A stretch of 64,000 nt of DNA from Bradyrhizobium diazoefficiens (GTDB lineage: Bacteria > Pseudomonadota > Alphaproteobacteria > Rhizobiales > Xanthobacteraceae). Under the pieces are notes generated by a model. That model was not told the DNA's origin and searched no databases. It worked only from the letters and a program-made list of their open reading frames with translations. Position numbers and translations under genes: made by a program. Where the stretch lies: assembly GCF_016616235.1 (NCBI RefSeq), contig NZ_CP067100.1, positions 4,151,001-4,215,000 of the forward strand, written 5' to 3'. Positions 1 to 8,236 of the stretch are shown here, piece by piece; the first letter of the stretch is position 1, and each line of letters starts with the position of its first letter.

Positions 1-1380
1 GTCCTCGACCTCGACGGACGAAACGTTCTCGCCGCCGGAGATGATGATGTCCTTGGAGCGGTCCTTGATGGTGACGTAGCCGTGCGCATCGAGCACGCCG
101 AGATCGCCGGTGTGAAACCAGCCGCCCTCGAACGCTTCCTTCGTCGCCTTCTCGTTCTTCAGGTAGCCCTTCATCACGATGTTGCCGCGGAACATGACCT
201 CGCCGATGGTCTCGCCGTCGCGCGGCACCTCACGCATCGTCTGCGGATCGATCACGGTGACGCTTTCCTCGAGCGGGTAGGGCACGCCCTGGCGTCGCTT
301 CATGCGGGCGCGTTCGGCGGCGGGAAGCTCGTCCCAGCCGGGTTGCTCGGCGCAGACGGAGGCGGGGCCGTAGACCTCGGTCAAGCCGTACACATGCGTC
401 AGCTTGATGCCGATGTTCTCGGCGCCTTCCAGCACCGCGACGGGCGGCGCCGCACCTGCGATCAGGCCGACGACGCGGCGGGCGCCCTCGCGCGTCGGCG
501 CGTCGGGGGCGTTGATCAGGGTGTTGTAGACGATCGGCGCGCCGCACATATGCGTGACGCCGTGGGTCCTGATCAGCTCGAAGATTTTTGTCGGCTCGAC
601 CTTGCGCAGGCAGACATTGACGCCGGCGGCGGCCGCGATGGTCCAGGGAAAGCACCAGCCGTTGCAGTGGAACATCGGCAGCGTCCAGAGATAGACCGGA
701 TGCTGGCCGAGATTGCCGGCAAGGATGTTGCTGACCGCGTTGAGATACGCGCCGCGGTGATGCGTGACGACGCCTTTGGGATTGCCCGTCGTGCCCGAGG
801 TGTAGCTCAGCGCGATCGCGTTCCATTCGTCGCTCGGCCCGATCACCGTGAAGTTCGGATCGCCTTGCGCGACGGCAGCCTCGTACTCGATCTCGCCGAT
901 GCGCGTTCCCCCCTTGAAGGCGGCATCGTCGACGTCGATCACGAACGGCTTCGGCCCGCTCATCTGCGCCAGCGCGTCGGCGATGATGCCGGAAAATTCG
1001 GGATCGACCAGGATGATGCTGGCGCCGCCATGGTCGAGCTGGAATGCGATCGACGGCGCATCGAGGCGGATGTTGAGCGCGTTGAGCACGGCGCCGGTCA
1101 TCGGCACCGCGAAATGCGCCTCGTTCATCGCCGGAATGTTCGGCAGCATCGCCGCGACGGTGTCGCCGACGCCGACGCCCTTGCCGGCGAGATATGAGGC
1201 AAAGCGCTTGCAGCGCTCGAAGGTCTGCGCCCAGGTGAAGCTGCGGCCCTCATAGACCGTGCTGACGTGATCGGGATAGACCGCGGCGCTGCGCGCGAGG
1301 AAGCTGAGCGGGCTCAGCGGCACGTAGTTGGCGGGGGTCTTGTCGAGGCCGATATCGTACTGGTTCTGCTGCGCACTCAT
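1..1380 (-). CDS. AMP-forming acyl-CoA synthetase, 3' end outside the window
   Basis: Adenylate-forming enzyme that activates a carboxylic acid with ATP and joins it to CoA. The 460 visible codons include the phosphate-binding loop SYTSGTTGNPKG, the YGLTEVYGP motif, the ATP-binding GGWFHTGDLG and the hinge segment KDRSKDIIISGGENVSSVE. The C-terminal domain with the catalytic lysine lies beyond the left edge. The ATG at 1380 begins MSAQQNQYDIGLDKTPANYV, a usual start for this group. It lies 22 bases after dctQM on the same strand and is probably the third gene of the TRAP operon. I infer that it activates the imported acid. The acid itself cannot be read from the sequence. Confidence 0.9.
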   Translation of the reverse strand, partial: MSAQQNQYDIGLDKTPANYVPLSPLSFLARSAAVYPDHVSTVYEGRSFTWAQTFERCKRFASYLAGKGVGVGDTVAAMLPNIPAMNEAHFAVPMTGAVLNALNIRLDAPSIAFQLDHGGASIILVDPEFSGIIADALAQMSGPKPFVIDVDDAAFKGGTRIGEIEYEAAVAQGDPNFTVIGPSDEWNAIALSYTSGTTGNPKGVVTHHRGAYLNAVSNILAGNLGQHPVYLWTLPMFHCNGWCFPWTIAAAAGVNVCLRKVEPTKIFELIRTHGVTHMCGAPIVYNTLINAPDAPTREGARRVVGLIAGAAPPVAVLEGAENIGIKLTHVYGLTEVYGPASVCAEQPGWDELPAAERARMKRRQGVPYPLEESVTVIDPQTMREVPRDGETIGEVMFRGNIVMKGYLKNEKATKEAFEGGWFHTGDLGVLDAHGYVTIKDRSKDIIISGGENVSSVEVED

Positions 1381-1402
1381 CGACACCCTCCGCAAAAGCG
1401 TC

Positions 1403-3292
1403 TCAAAGGAATCCGATCGAGATCCAGGGGAAGACCGCGACGATGATCAATCCCACCAGCAACGCCAGCAGATAGCCCCAGATCGGCCTGATGCCTTCGG
1501 CCGGATCGACGCGTCCGATGGCGCAAGCGGCATAATAGCCGACGCCGAAGGGCGGGGCGAACAGGCCGATGCCCATGGCGAGAATGATCACCATGGCATA
1601 GTGCACCTCGTGCACGCCGACGGCGCGGGCGATCGGAAACAAGAGCGGCCCGAACAGCACGATCGCCGGGATGCCCTCCAGCACGCTGCCGAGGATGGTG
1701 AAGGCGAGGATCGAGACGGCGATGAAGGTCGCAGCCCCGCCCGGCAAGCCGGTCATGGCGGATGCCAGCGAGCGCGAGAAGCCGGATTGGGTCAGGCCCC
1801 AGGCCATGCCGGTGGCAGTGCCGATGATCAGCAGGATCGCGCCCGACAGCGCCGCGGTCTCGACTAGCATGGGAAACAGCCGCCGCCAGTCGAAGCGGCG
1901 GTAGACGATAAGGCCGGCGAGGGCGCCATAGACGATGCCGATGGTGGAGACTTCGGTCGCGGTGGCAATGCCCTCGACCACGGCGTAGCGGATCACGAAG
2001 GGCAGCGCGAGCGCGGGCAGGGCGACGATGAAGGTCCTGCCGATTTCGCCGGCCGTGGCACGGCGGACATGGCTCATGTCCTCGTAGCGGTAGCGCCACC
2101 ACACCAGCATGCAGAGCGTGAGCGCGAGCACGACGCCGGGCAGCAGGCCGCCGGTGAACAGCGCCGCGATCGAGACGCCGGTGACCGAGCCGATCGTGAT
2201 CAGCACCAGGCTCGGCGGAATGGTTTCGGTCTGGGCGCCGGTTGCCGCCAGCAGCGCGACGAGATCGCCGGGACGGGCGCCGCGCTGCTTCATCTCCGGG
2301 AACAGCACAGGCGCGACCGCCGCCATGTCGGCGGCCTTGGCGCCTGATATGCCGGAGACCAGGTACATGGCGCCGACAAGAACGTAATGAAGGCCGCCGC
2401 GGACATGGCCGAGCAGGCTCGCCAGGAACGCCACCATGGCCCGCGCCATGCCGGTCATCTCGATCAACAGCCCCAGAAACACGAACAACGGTACCGAGAG
2501 CAGGATGAGGTGGCTCATGCCCTCGTCCATCCGTCCGACCAGCACCATGACGGGCGTGCGCGTGGTCAGCGCGAGATAGCCGAAGATCGCGAGCCCAAAG
2601 CCGAACGCAATGGGAACGCCAGCGAACACGCAGAAGCCGGCGACGCCGACGAAGAAGATGACCAGGTTGAGATTACCGAGCGGCCGCAAATATGGCTGTG
2701 CCAGCCAGAACAGACCGACGACGACGGCAACGGACAGCGCGGCCGTCAGCACCATCCGGTAATCGGCCGTGCGCACGAGCCGCAGCAGGGCAAACGCCGC
2801 CATCAGGCCGATGCCGGCCGGCAGCGCGGCGGCGCGCCAGATGTTCGGGATCTGGAGCGCCGGCGTGGTGATGAAGCTTTCCTCGTAGGCGTAGTCCCAG
2901 GAGGGCCAGACGATCAGCACCAGGAATGTCAGCGCCGCGCAGACCGCGACCAAATCGAGCCAGGCCCGCATCGCTGGGCCCGCGCTGGCGACGATTGCGG
3001 TCATGCGCATGTGCTCGGAGCGGCGGAATGCGACTGCGGCGCCCAGCATGGCCAGCCACAGGAACAGGATCGAGGCGAGCTCGTCCGACCAGATCAGCGG
3101 CCGGTGCAGGCCGTAGCGGGCGACCACGCCGGCGAACAGGATCGCGATCTCGGCGACGACCAAGATCGCCGCCGGGATTTCGACGAGGAGGCCGAGCAAG
3201 CGCTCGAGCGATTCCAGCAGCGAAGGTCGGCGAGGGGACTGAACAGCCGCCTCGCCCGCCACGCCGTTCGCCTCGACCTCGACATGAGCCAT
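1403..3292 (-). CDS. TRAP transporter fused small and large permease (DctQM)
   Basis: Inner-membrane part of a tripartite ATP-independent periplasmic transporter, driven by an ion gradient. About 629 residues. Residues 1-190 form the DctQ-like part, with a hydrophobic helix starting near residue 35 (IPAAILVVAEIAILFAGVVA). The rest is the DctM-like part with many helices and conserved segments such as GLLIEMTGMARAMVAFLASL and SGAKAADMAAVAPVLFPEM. The in-frame frame is open for 30 codons further upstream, but the ATG at 3292 (MAHVEVEANG) sits 17 bases after the dctP stop and avoids overlapping that gene. Many TRAP systems encode Q and M separately, so this is the fused form. The substrate cannot be deduced. 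Confidence 0.93.
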   Translation of the reverse strand: MAHVEVEANGVAGEAAVQSPRRPSLLESLERLLGLLVEIPAAILVVAEIAILFAGVVARYGLHRPLIWSDELASILFLWLAMLGAAVAFRRSEHMRMTAIVASAGPAMRAWLDLVAVCAALTFLVLIVWPSWDYAYEESFITTPALQIPNIWRAAALPAGIGLMAAFALLRLVRTADYRMVLTAALSVAVVVGLFWLAQPYLRPLGNLNLVIFFVGVAGFCVFAGVPIAFGFGLAIFGYLALTTRTPVMVLVGRMDEGMSHLILLSVPLFVFLGLLIEMTGMARAMVAFLASLLGHVRGGLHYVLVGAMYLVSGISGAKAADMAAVAPVLFPEMKQRGARPGDLVALLAATGAQTETIPPSLVLITIGSVTGVSIAALFTGGLLPGVVLALTLCMLVWWRYRYEDMSHVRRATAGEIGRTFIVALPALALPFVIRYAVVEGIATATEVSTIGIVYGALAGLIVYRRFDWRRLFPMLVETAALSGAILLIIGTATGMAWGLTQSGFSRSLASAMTGLPGGAATFIAVSILAFTILGSVLEGIPAIVLFGPLLFPIARAVGVHEVHYAMVIILAMGIGLFAPPFGVGYYAACAIGRVDPAEGIRPIWGYLLALLVGLIIVAVFPWISIGFL

Positions 3293-3308
3293 GACGGCTC
3301 CCAACGCG

Positions 3309-4334
3309 TTACGACAGCTTGCCGACGGCCTTTTCCAGCAGGTCCCAGGCCTGGTCGCCATACTTGCCCTTCCACTCGGCATAGAAGCCGGCGGCGCGCA
3401 GCTTGTCGCGGAACGGCGCCACAGTGGGCTGGTTGAAGGTCAAGCCCTTGGCTGCGAGCTCCTGCTGGAGATTGGCATTGAGCTTGGCGGTGTCCTCGCG
3501 TTCTTTCACCGCGGCGGCATTGATATGCTTGGCGACGATGGTGCGCACGTCCTCCGGCAGCGCGCTCCAGGCGCGCCGGTTGGCCAGGAACCAGAAGCCG
3601 TCCCACATGTGGTTGGTCAGCGAGCAGAACTTCTGCACCTCATAGAGCTTGGCGGTCGAGATGATCGCCAGCGGGTTCTCCTGGCCCTCGACGATCCTGG
3701 TCTGGAGCGCGGAATAGACCTCGGCGAAATTGATGGAGGCGGGCGCCGCATCGAAAGCCTTGAACATCGAGGTCCACAGCGGCGACACCGGCACGCGGAT
3801 CTTGAAGCCCTTCAGATCGTCGGGGCCGTTGATCGGCTTGGTCGAGGACGTGGTCTGGCGGAAGCCGTTGTCCCAGATCTTGTCCATGACCTCGAGGCCG
3901 GCCTTCTTGATTTCGCCGCGGACATGGGCGCCGAGATCGCCGTCCATCGCCTTCCAGACCGTGCCGTAGTCCGGGAACGCGAAGCCGATGCCGTTGATGG
4001 AGGCGGCCGGCACCAGGGTCGACAGGATCAGGCCCGACAGCGTGAAGAATTCGACGCCGCCGGAGCGGATCTGGCTCAGCATGTCGGTGTCGGAGCCGAG
4101 CTGGTTGTTCGGGAAGATCTGGAGGTCGAACTTGCCATTGGTCTCGCTCTTGATCGCGGCGGCCATCTCCTTGGCGCGCACATTCAGCGGATGGGTGTCC
4201 GGCAGGTTGTTGGCATATTTGTAGCTGAACTCGGCGCTCTCTGCGCGGGCCACATGGGGCGCACCGAGGCCGCCCAGGACCGCGGTCGAGGCCTTGAGAA
4301 GCGTGCGTCGGGAAAAGCGCGTTGAAAAGACCAT
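3309..4334 (-). CDS. dctP: TRAP transporter substrate-binding protein (DctP family)
   Basis: Periplasmic receptor that captures the ligand and delivers it to DctQM. 341 residues. The N-terminus has a twin-arginine type signal, FSRRTLLKAST, then a hydrophobic stretch and ARA, so export by Tat is likely. The body has typical DctP segments: NLPDTHPLNVRAKEMAAAIK, the FEVQIF-like FDLQIFPNNQLGSDTDML, and LKGFKIRVPVSPLW, whose arginine normally pairs with the ligand carboxylate. It is the first gene of the operon, followed after 16 bases by dctQM. The arginine suggests an organic acid ligand. The exact compound is unknown. Confidence 0.93.
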   Translation of the reverse strand: MVFSTRFSRRTLLKASTAVLGGLGAPHVARAESAEFSYKYANNLPDTHPLNVRAKEMAAAIKSETNGKFDLQIFPNNQLGSDTDMLSQIRSGGVEFFTLSGLILSTLVPAASINGIGFAFPDYGTVWKAMDGDLGAHVRGEIKKAGLEVMDKIWDNGFRQTTSSTKPINGPDDLKGFKIRVPVSPLWTSMFKAFDAAPASINFAEVYSALQTRIVEGQENPLAIISTAKLYEVQKFCSLTNHMWDGFWFLANRRAWSALPEDVRTIVAKHINAAAVKEREDTAKLNANLQQELAAKGLTFNQPTVAPFRDKLRAAGFYAEWKGKYGDQAWDLLEKAVGKLS

Positions 4335-4786
4335 GGGTCTGCTTCCTCGGAAGGTTTGTTGTTGTTCTGAGACGCAAACCTATACGGACGGACGGTCAGA
4401 ACGTCATCTGCGATCTCGCGAAGCCTCGCTTATTGCAGCCGGACATCACCACGGCAATATCGGCTTTCGGCAGACGCACCGGATTCAAAATCTGAGAACA
4501 ACCCCATGCACAGTAGCCGTCAAGAGCTGAGGCGAGGGTCGAGGCCGGCGCCGGAAAACGCGCCGTAGCGAAGGCTCGGCGGCAGGAATTCTGCCTAAAT
4601 ATTTGATCTGATTGTAGAAAAACATATTCCATAATATACCTTATGCGAATTCCAGATATGAATGGCGCAGGTCAGCTCGGCCAAATCTAAGGCTACCGAG
4701 AACCCCGCTCCCGGCTCAGAATTGTCTGTCGACAAGCACGGACAACGGACGCAGCCAAGCCGCGCCAGCCCATTGGGAGGTCCACT
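4335..4786. promoter_or_regulatory. divergent intergenic region between dctP and the M24 peptidase
   Basis: About 450 bases separate the two divergent starts and no convincing gene lies here. The part near 4590-4660 is clearly AT-rich compared with its surroundings (around aaaaacatattccataatat), which is where promoters for one or both units would be expected. I could not settle on individual -35 and -10 boxes or on an operator. No regulator gene is adjacent. Confidence 0.4.
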
Positions 4787-5983
4787 ATGCAGGAGCACGT
4801 CACGCGCGCGTCCGGCTCGCGCGCTATTCCATTCGACGCCGCCAAGCTCGACGGTCTGATGGAAGCTGCAGGACTCGATGTCCTGATCGCGACCTCCAAG
4901 CACAATGTGCAATACCTCCTGAGCGCTGAGCGCGCGATCTTCTTCGATTACATGGACGCGGTGGGCGTCAGCCGCTATCTGCCGGTGCTGGTCTATCCCA
5001 AGGGCGCGCCCGGGAAGTCGATTTATATCGGCCACCGGCTGGAGACCCATCAGCGCGCCGTGGCGCCGCCCTGGGTGCCGCAAGTCCGGACCGAGTCCAA
5101 CGGCTCGGTCGACGCGATCATGCGGGCCGTGAGCGCCCTGAAGGACACGGGCGTGCCGATGAAGCGGATCGGGGTCGAGATGGCGTTCTTGCCGATGGAT
5201 GCCGGCCGGGCGCTGGCGGATGCCCTGCCCGGCGCCGAGCTCAAGGACGCGCTGCTGGTGCTGGAGCGGCTGCGCGCGGTGAAGTCAGCGGATGAGCTGG
5301 CAAAGCTCAGGACGGCGTCCGAGCTTGTCATCGCATCGATGCTGGAGGTGATCGCCGGACATGGTCCTGGCACGACCAAGCAGCAATTGTCGGACGCCTT
5401 GCGCGTCGCCGAGGTCAATCGCGGCCTCACCTTCGAATACTGCCTGCTGGCCTGCGGCAGCAGCCACAACCGGGCGCCGTCGGCGCAGCGCTGGGAGCAA
5501 GGCGAGGTGCTGTCGCTGGACTCCGGCGGAAATTATCACGGCTATATCGGCGACCTCGCGCGCATGGCCGTGCTGGGCGAGCCGGATGCCGAGCTGAAGG
5601 ATTGCCTCGCCGAGATCGAGGCGGTGCAGCGCGCCGCCTTTGCCGCGGTCCGGCCGGGCACGATGGGCGGCGAGATCTACGTCGCGGCCGAGCGGCAGCT
5701 CGCCCAGATCCCGCAGCGCGACTGCACGGACTTTTTGGCCCACGGCATGGGCCTCGTCACCCACGAGGCCCCTCACCTGACCGCCAAAGGTCCGGTTCCC
5801 TATGACGACACCGACGCTCGGCGACCGCTCGAGCCTGGCATGGTGGTGTCGATCGAGACGACGATGAAGCATCCGAAGCGCGGGTTCATCAAGCTCGAGG
5901 ATACGGTCGCGGTGACGGCGAGTGGGTACGAGATTTTTGGTGAGGGCGGGCGTGCTTGGAATTTGGGCGGGAGCGCGCTCTAG
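4787..5983 (+). CDS. M24-family metallopeptidase (Xaa-Pro peptidase/creatinase fold)
   Basis: Predicted cytoplasmic 'pita-bread' fold hydrolase, 398 residues, no signal peptide. The N-terminal creatinase-like domain covers about residues 20-165 and the catalytic domain the rest. The five usual metal ligands can be seen: two aspartates in LSLDSGGNYHGYIGDLAR, the histidine in HGMGLVTHE, and glutamates in VVSIETTMKHP and IKLEDTVAV. Members cleave Xaa-Pro dipeptides, creatine-like amidines or ectoine derivatives, and sequence reading alone does not separate these. The start MQEHVTRASG follows GGGAGG a few bases upstream. It is divergent from the TRAP/CoA-ligase operon, so a shared catabolic role is possible. 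The stop overlaps the stop of the convergent gene at 5980. Confidence 0.88.
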   Translation: MQEHVTRASGSRAIPFDAAKLDGLMEAAGLDVLIATSKHNVQYLLSAERAIFFDYMDAVGVSRYLPVLVYPKGAPGKSIYIGHRLETHQRAVAPPWVPQVRTESNGSVDAIMRAVSALKDTGVPMKRIGVEMAFLPMDAGRALADALPGAELKDALLVLERLRAVKSADELAKLRTASELVIASMLEVIAGHGPGTTKQQLSDALRVAEVNRGLTFEYCLLACGSSHNRAPSAQRWEQGEVLSLDSGGNYHGYIGDLARMAVLGEPDAELKDCLAEIEAVQRAAFAAVRPGTMGGEIYVAAERQLAQIPQRDCTDFLAHGMGLVTHEAPHLTAKGPVPYDDTDARRPLEPGMVVSIETTMKHPKRGFIKLEDTVAVTASGYEIFGEGGRAWNLGGSAL

Positions 5984-6795
5984 CGCAGCGGCAGCAGATC
6001 GAGCTGGCTCTGCGCCTTCTTGACGACTGCTGCGAACCAACCCTGCCTCGGCGCTTCCTTGGCGAAGCATTTCGTGTAGGCGTCCATGGCCTGGTCCTCT
6101 TTGGCGATGGCGTCCTGCGGGATCTTCCTGGCCATCATCTGCTTCCAGACTTTTTCGCAGGCGGGGATCTCGGCCGTCTTCACCGCATCCGCTACGGCAA
6201 GGAAGTAGACCTTGTCGCCCTGGATCGCGACCACATCGATCTCACGCGGCGATCCCTTCAGGTCGCCATTGCCGCGCACACCGAGCACGGCGACCGCGAC
6301 GCTCGCGGATGCGGGCTTCGTGATCGGCAGCTCGGCATATTTGACGAAGGCAGAGTCCTGGATGGCTTGATAGTAGAAGCGGTCGGACCTGAAGGCCGCG
6401 CCAATCTCCTGCGGCATGCCGTCCTCGCGGTGTTCGCGCAGCCAATGCTTGAGCAGCGCGGTCGTGGTCACAACAGCCTGCATCTTGTCGCCCTCGGAGG
6501 CGAAGCCGAGCCCGTCGAGATGGCCGAAGCCGGAGTCTCCCTTGAAGAGCGTGTCGACATTCGACTTGCCGTCGGCTGGCAGCCCCTCGATGGCGACGGG
6601 TCCGACCAGGTTGCGCAGCGCGCCTGTCAATTCTCCGAGCGCCGCATCGTGCTGCTTGGTGGTCTCGTCGTTGTCCTTGGCTTTGGAGAATTTTGCGATG
6701 TAGTGGTCGCGCAGGTCGAGACAGTGCTGCTCGGGACTGGCCGCATCAGCGGGCGTGGCGAAAGCGAGCAGGCAGAGCAAGGCGAACGATCTCAT
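5980..6795 (-). CDS. periplasmic protein of unknown function
   Basis: 271 residues with a clear signal peptide: MRSFALLCLLAFATPADAA, cleavage likely after ADA. The mature part has three or four cysteines (EQHCLDL, IPACEKVW, YTKCFAKE) that could form disulfides, and no membrane helix. I recognise no family. It lies 89 bases after the PepSY gene on the same strand, so it may be the last gene of the iron-related unit starting at 10513. Its stop codon overlaps the stop of the convergent M24 gene within the four bases CTAG (5980-5983). Confidence 0.75.
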   Translation of the reverse strand: MRSFALLCLLAFATPADAASPEQHCLDLRDHYIAKFSKAKDNDETTKQHDAALGELTGALRNLVGPVAIEGLPADGKSNVDTLFKGDSGFGHLDGLGFASEGDKMQAVVTTTALLKHWLREHREDGMPQEIGAAFRSDRFYYQAIQDSAFVKYAELPITKPASASVAVAVLGVRGNGDLKGSPREIDVVAIQGDKVYFLAVADAVKTAEIPACEKVWKQMMARKIPQDAIAKEDQAMDAYTKCFAKEAPRQGWFAAVVKKAQSQLDLLPLR

Positions 6796-6884
6796 GCGAT
6801 TTCCGGCAAGACGGGGGCGATCTCCAGTCTTTGTGCCGCTGCGCGGCGTGAAGGTTCATCCGAGAGGGACATACACGTCGCGGC

Positions 6885-8174
6885 CTATTCCGCCGGCGTC
6901 AGCTGCCGGCTCAGGCGCAGCGCCGCCGTCTCGCGCACCCGGATCCGGGCGCGCCGCTTGCGCCACCAGATCACGAGGCCGGTGACCGCGAGCGCCGCCA
7001 CGACCAGCCCCATGACCGAGATCAGGATGCGGCCGAACAGTCCGACGATGCGGCCCGAATGCAGCGGGAATTGCGCCTGCACGAAGATATCGGCGGGGGT
7101 GCCGACCCAGGGCAACCGCTCGCCGAGCGGACGGCCATCCTCGCTGTCGTAATAGAGCTGCGCCGGGCCGACGCCGCCGGCGCCGTGGTCGTCGCCCGGA
7201 TGGAAGAAGGCGGCGGCATAGACGCCGTGGGCCGGTCCGTAGTTGATCGAGCCGACCGGGACGGTCCAGCCGCGCGCCTTGGCGTCGGCCGCCGCACGCG
7301 CGGCGATCTCGGCAAAAGTCACCCTGGGCTCGATGGGGTCGTCGAGATCGCGATACGGCCGCTGCTCATAGGGTGTCGGCGTGTAGTTCGACACCATCTT
7401 CATCAGCGGCGAGAACACCTCGAAATAGAGGTTCAGCGAGAACGCCGTGAAGGCGATGATGAACAGCACGCCCCAGGTCCACAGGCTGAAGGCGCGATGG
7501 ATGTCGAAATTGATCCGGTAGGCGCTGCCCGAGGTCTTGATGGTCCAGGCCGGCGCCCAGCGCGCCCAGAAGCCGCGCGCAAGCTGGCGTGTGACGGCCG
7601 GCGCCCGCGCCGCCCTGGCGCGCCGGCGCGACGGCAGCGTCAGGTAGAAGCCGACGAAGCAGTCGATGGTCCAGATGATGGCGATGATGCCGAGCAGGCG
7701 CATGCCCCAGCGGTCGCTGCCCCAGAATTCCGGGATATGCATGGTGTAGTGCAGCTTGTACAGGAACGAGACGAAATTCTCCCGCGTCACCGGCCACACC
7801 GCGCCCCAATAGCGCCGGCCGAGCTCCGCGCCGGTGTTGGGATCGAGGAACACCTGGTTGTAGTCGATCGTGAAGCGCTTGCCCGTGGCGGGATCGATCC
7901 GCGGCACCACAAAGAACCACAGCGAGTGGCCCTCCTCCGGCGTCATGAAGAGATAGACGACGCGCGCGCGGGGATCGCGCTGCTCGATCATCTTGGCGAG
8001 CTCGATCGAGGGAATCGCCGGGCCTTTGCTGGTGACGTCGAACAAGCGGCTGTTCAGGACGTCGTCGATCTCGTGATCCCAGGAGATGATCGCGCCGGTG
8101 ACGCCGGAGAAGAACAGGAAGCCCGCCGTCAACAGTCCCGCCCAGCGATGCAGCTTGCCGAATATCGTTCTCAT
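6885..8174 (-). CDS. PepSY-domain inner-membrane protein (iron-uptake associated)
   Basis: 429 residues of the PepSY-associated TM helix family, common beside TonB-dependent siderophore receptors and thought to act in ferric-siderophore reduction or handling. The sequence shows a first helix at about residues 12-35 (LHRWAGLLTAGFLFFSGVTGAIISW), then helices near LLGIIAIIWTIDCFVGFYLT, TWGVLFIIAFTAFSLNLYF and ILISVMGLVVAALAVTGLVIWW. The last is followed by an arginine-rich tail (RKRRARIRVR). Between helices lie periplasmic PepSY-like segments. It starts 62 bases after the receptor gene on the same strand, so co-transcription is likely. A reductase role is known only for some relatives and is an inference here. 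Confidence 0.88.
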   Translation of the reverse strand: MRTIFGKLHRWAGLLTAGFLFFSGVTGAIISWDHEIDDVLNSRLFDVTSKGPAIPSIELAKMIEQRDPRARVVYLFMTPEEGHSLWFFVVPRIDPATGKRFTIDYNQVFLDPNTGAELGRRYWGAVWPVTRENFVSFLYKLHYTMHIPEFWGSDRWGMRLLGIIAIIWTIDCFVGFYLTLPSRRRARAARAPAVTRQLARGFWARWAPAWTIKTSGSAYRINFDIHRAFSLWTWGVLFIIAFTAFSLNLYFEVFSPLMKMVSNYTPTPYEQRPYRDLDDPIEPRVTFAEIAARAAADAKARGWTVPVGSINYGPAHGVYAAAFFHPGDDHGAGGVGPAQLYYDSEDGRPLGERLPWVGTPADIFVQAQFPLHSGRIVGLFGRILISVMGLVVAALAVTGLVIWWRKRRARIRVRETAALRLSRQLTPAE

Positions 8175-8236
8175 CGTCGTCGACTCTCATCAAGCGGTCC
8201 GGCGGGCCTTTGCCGGGGGCCGTCCTCTGACCGAAC

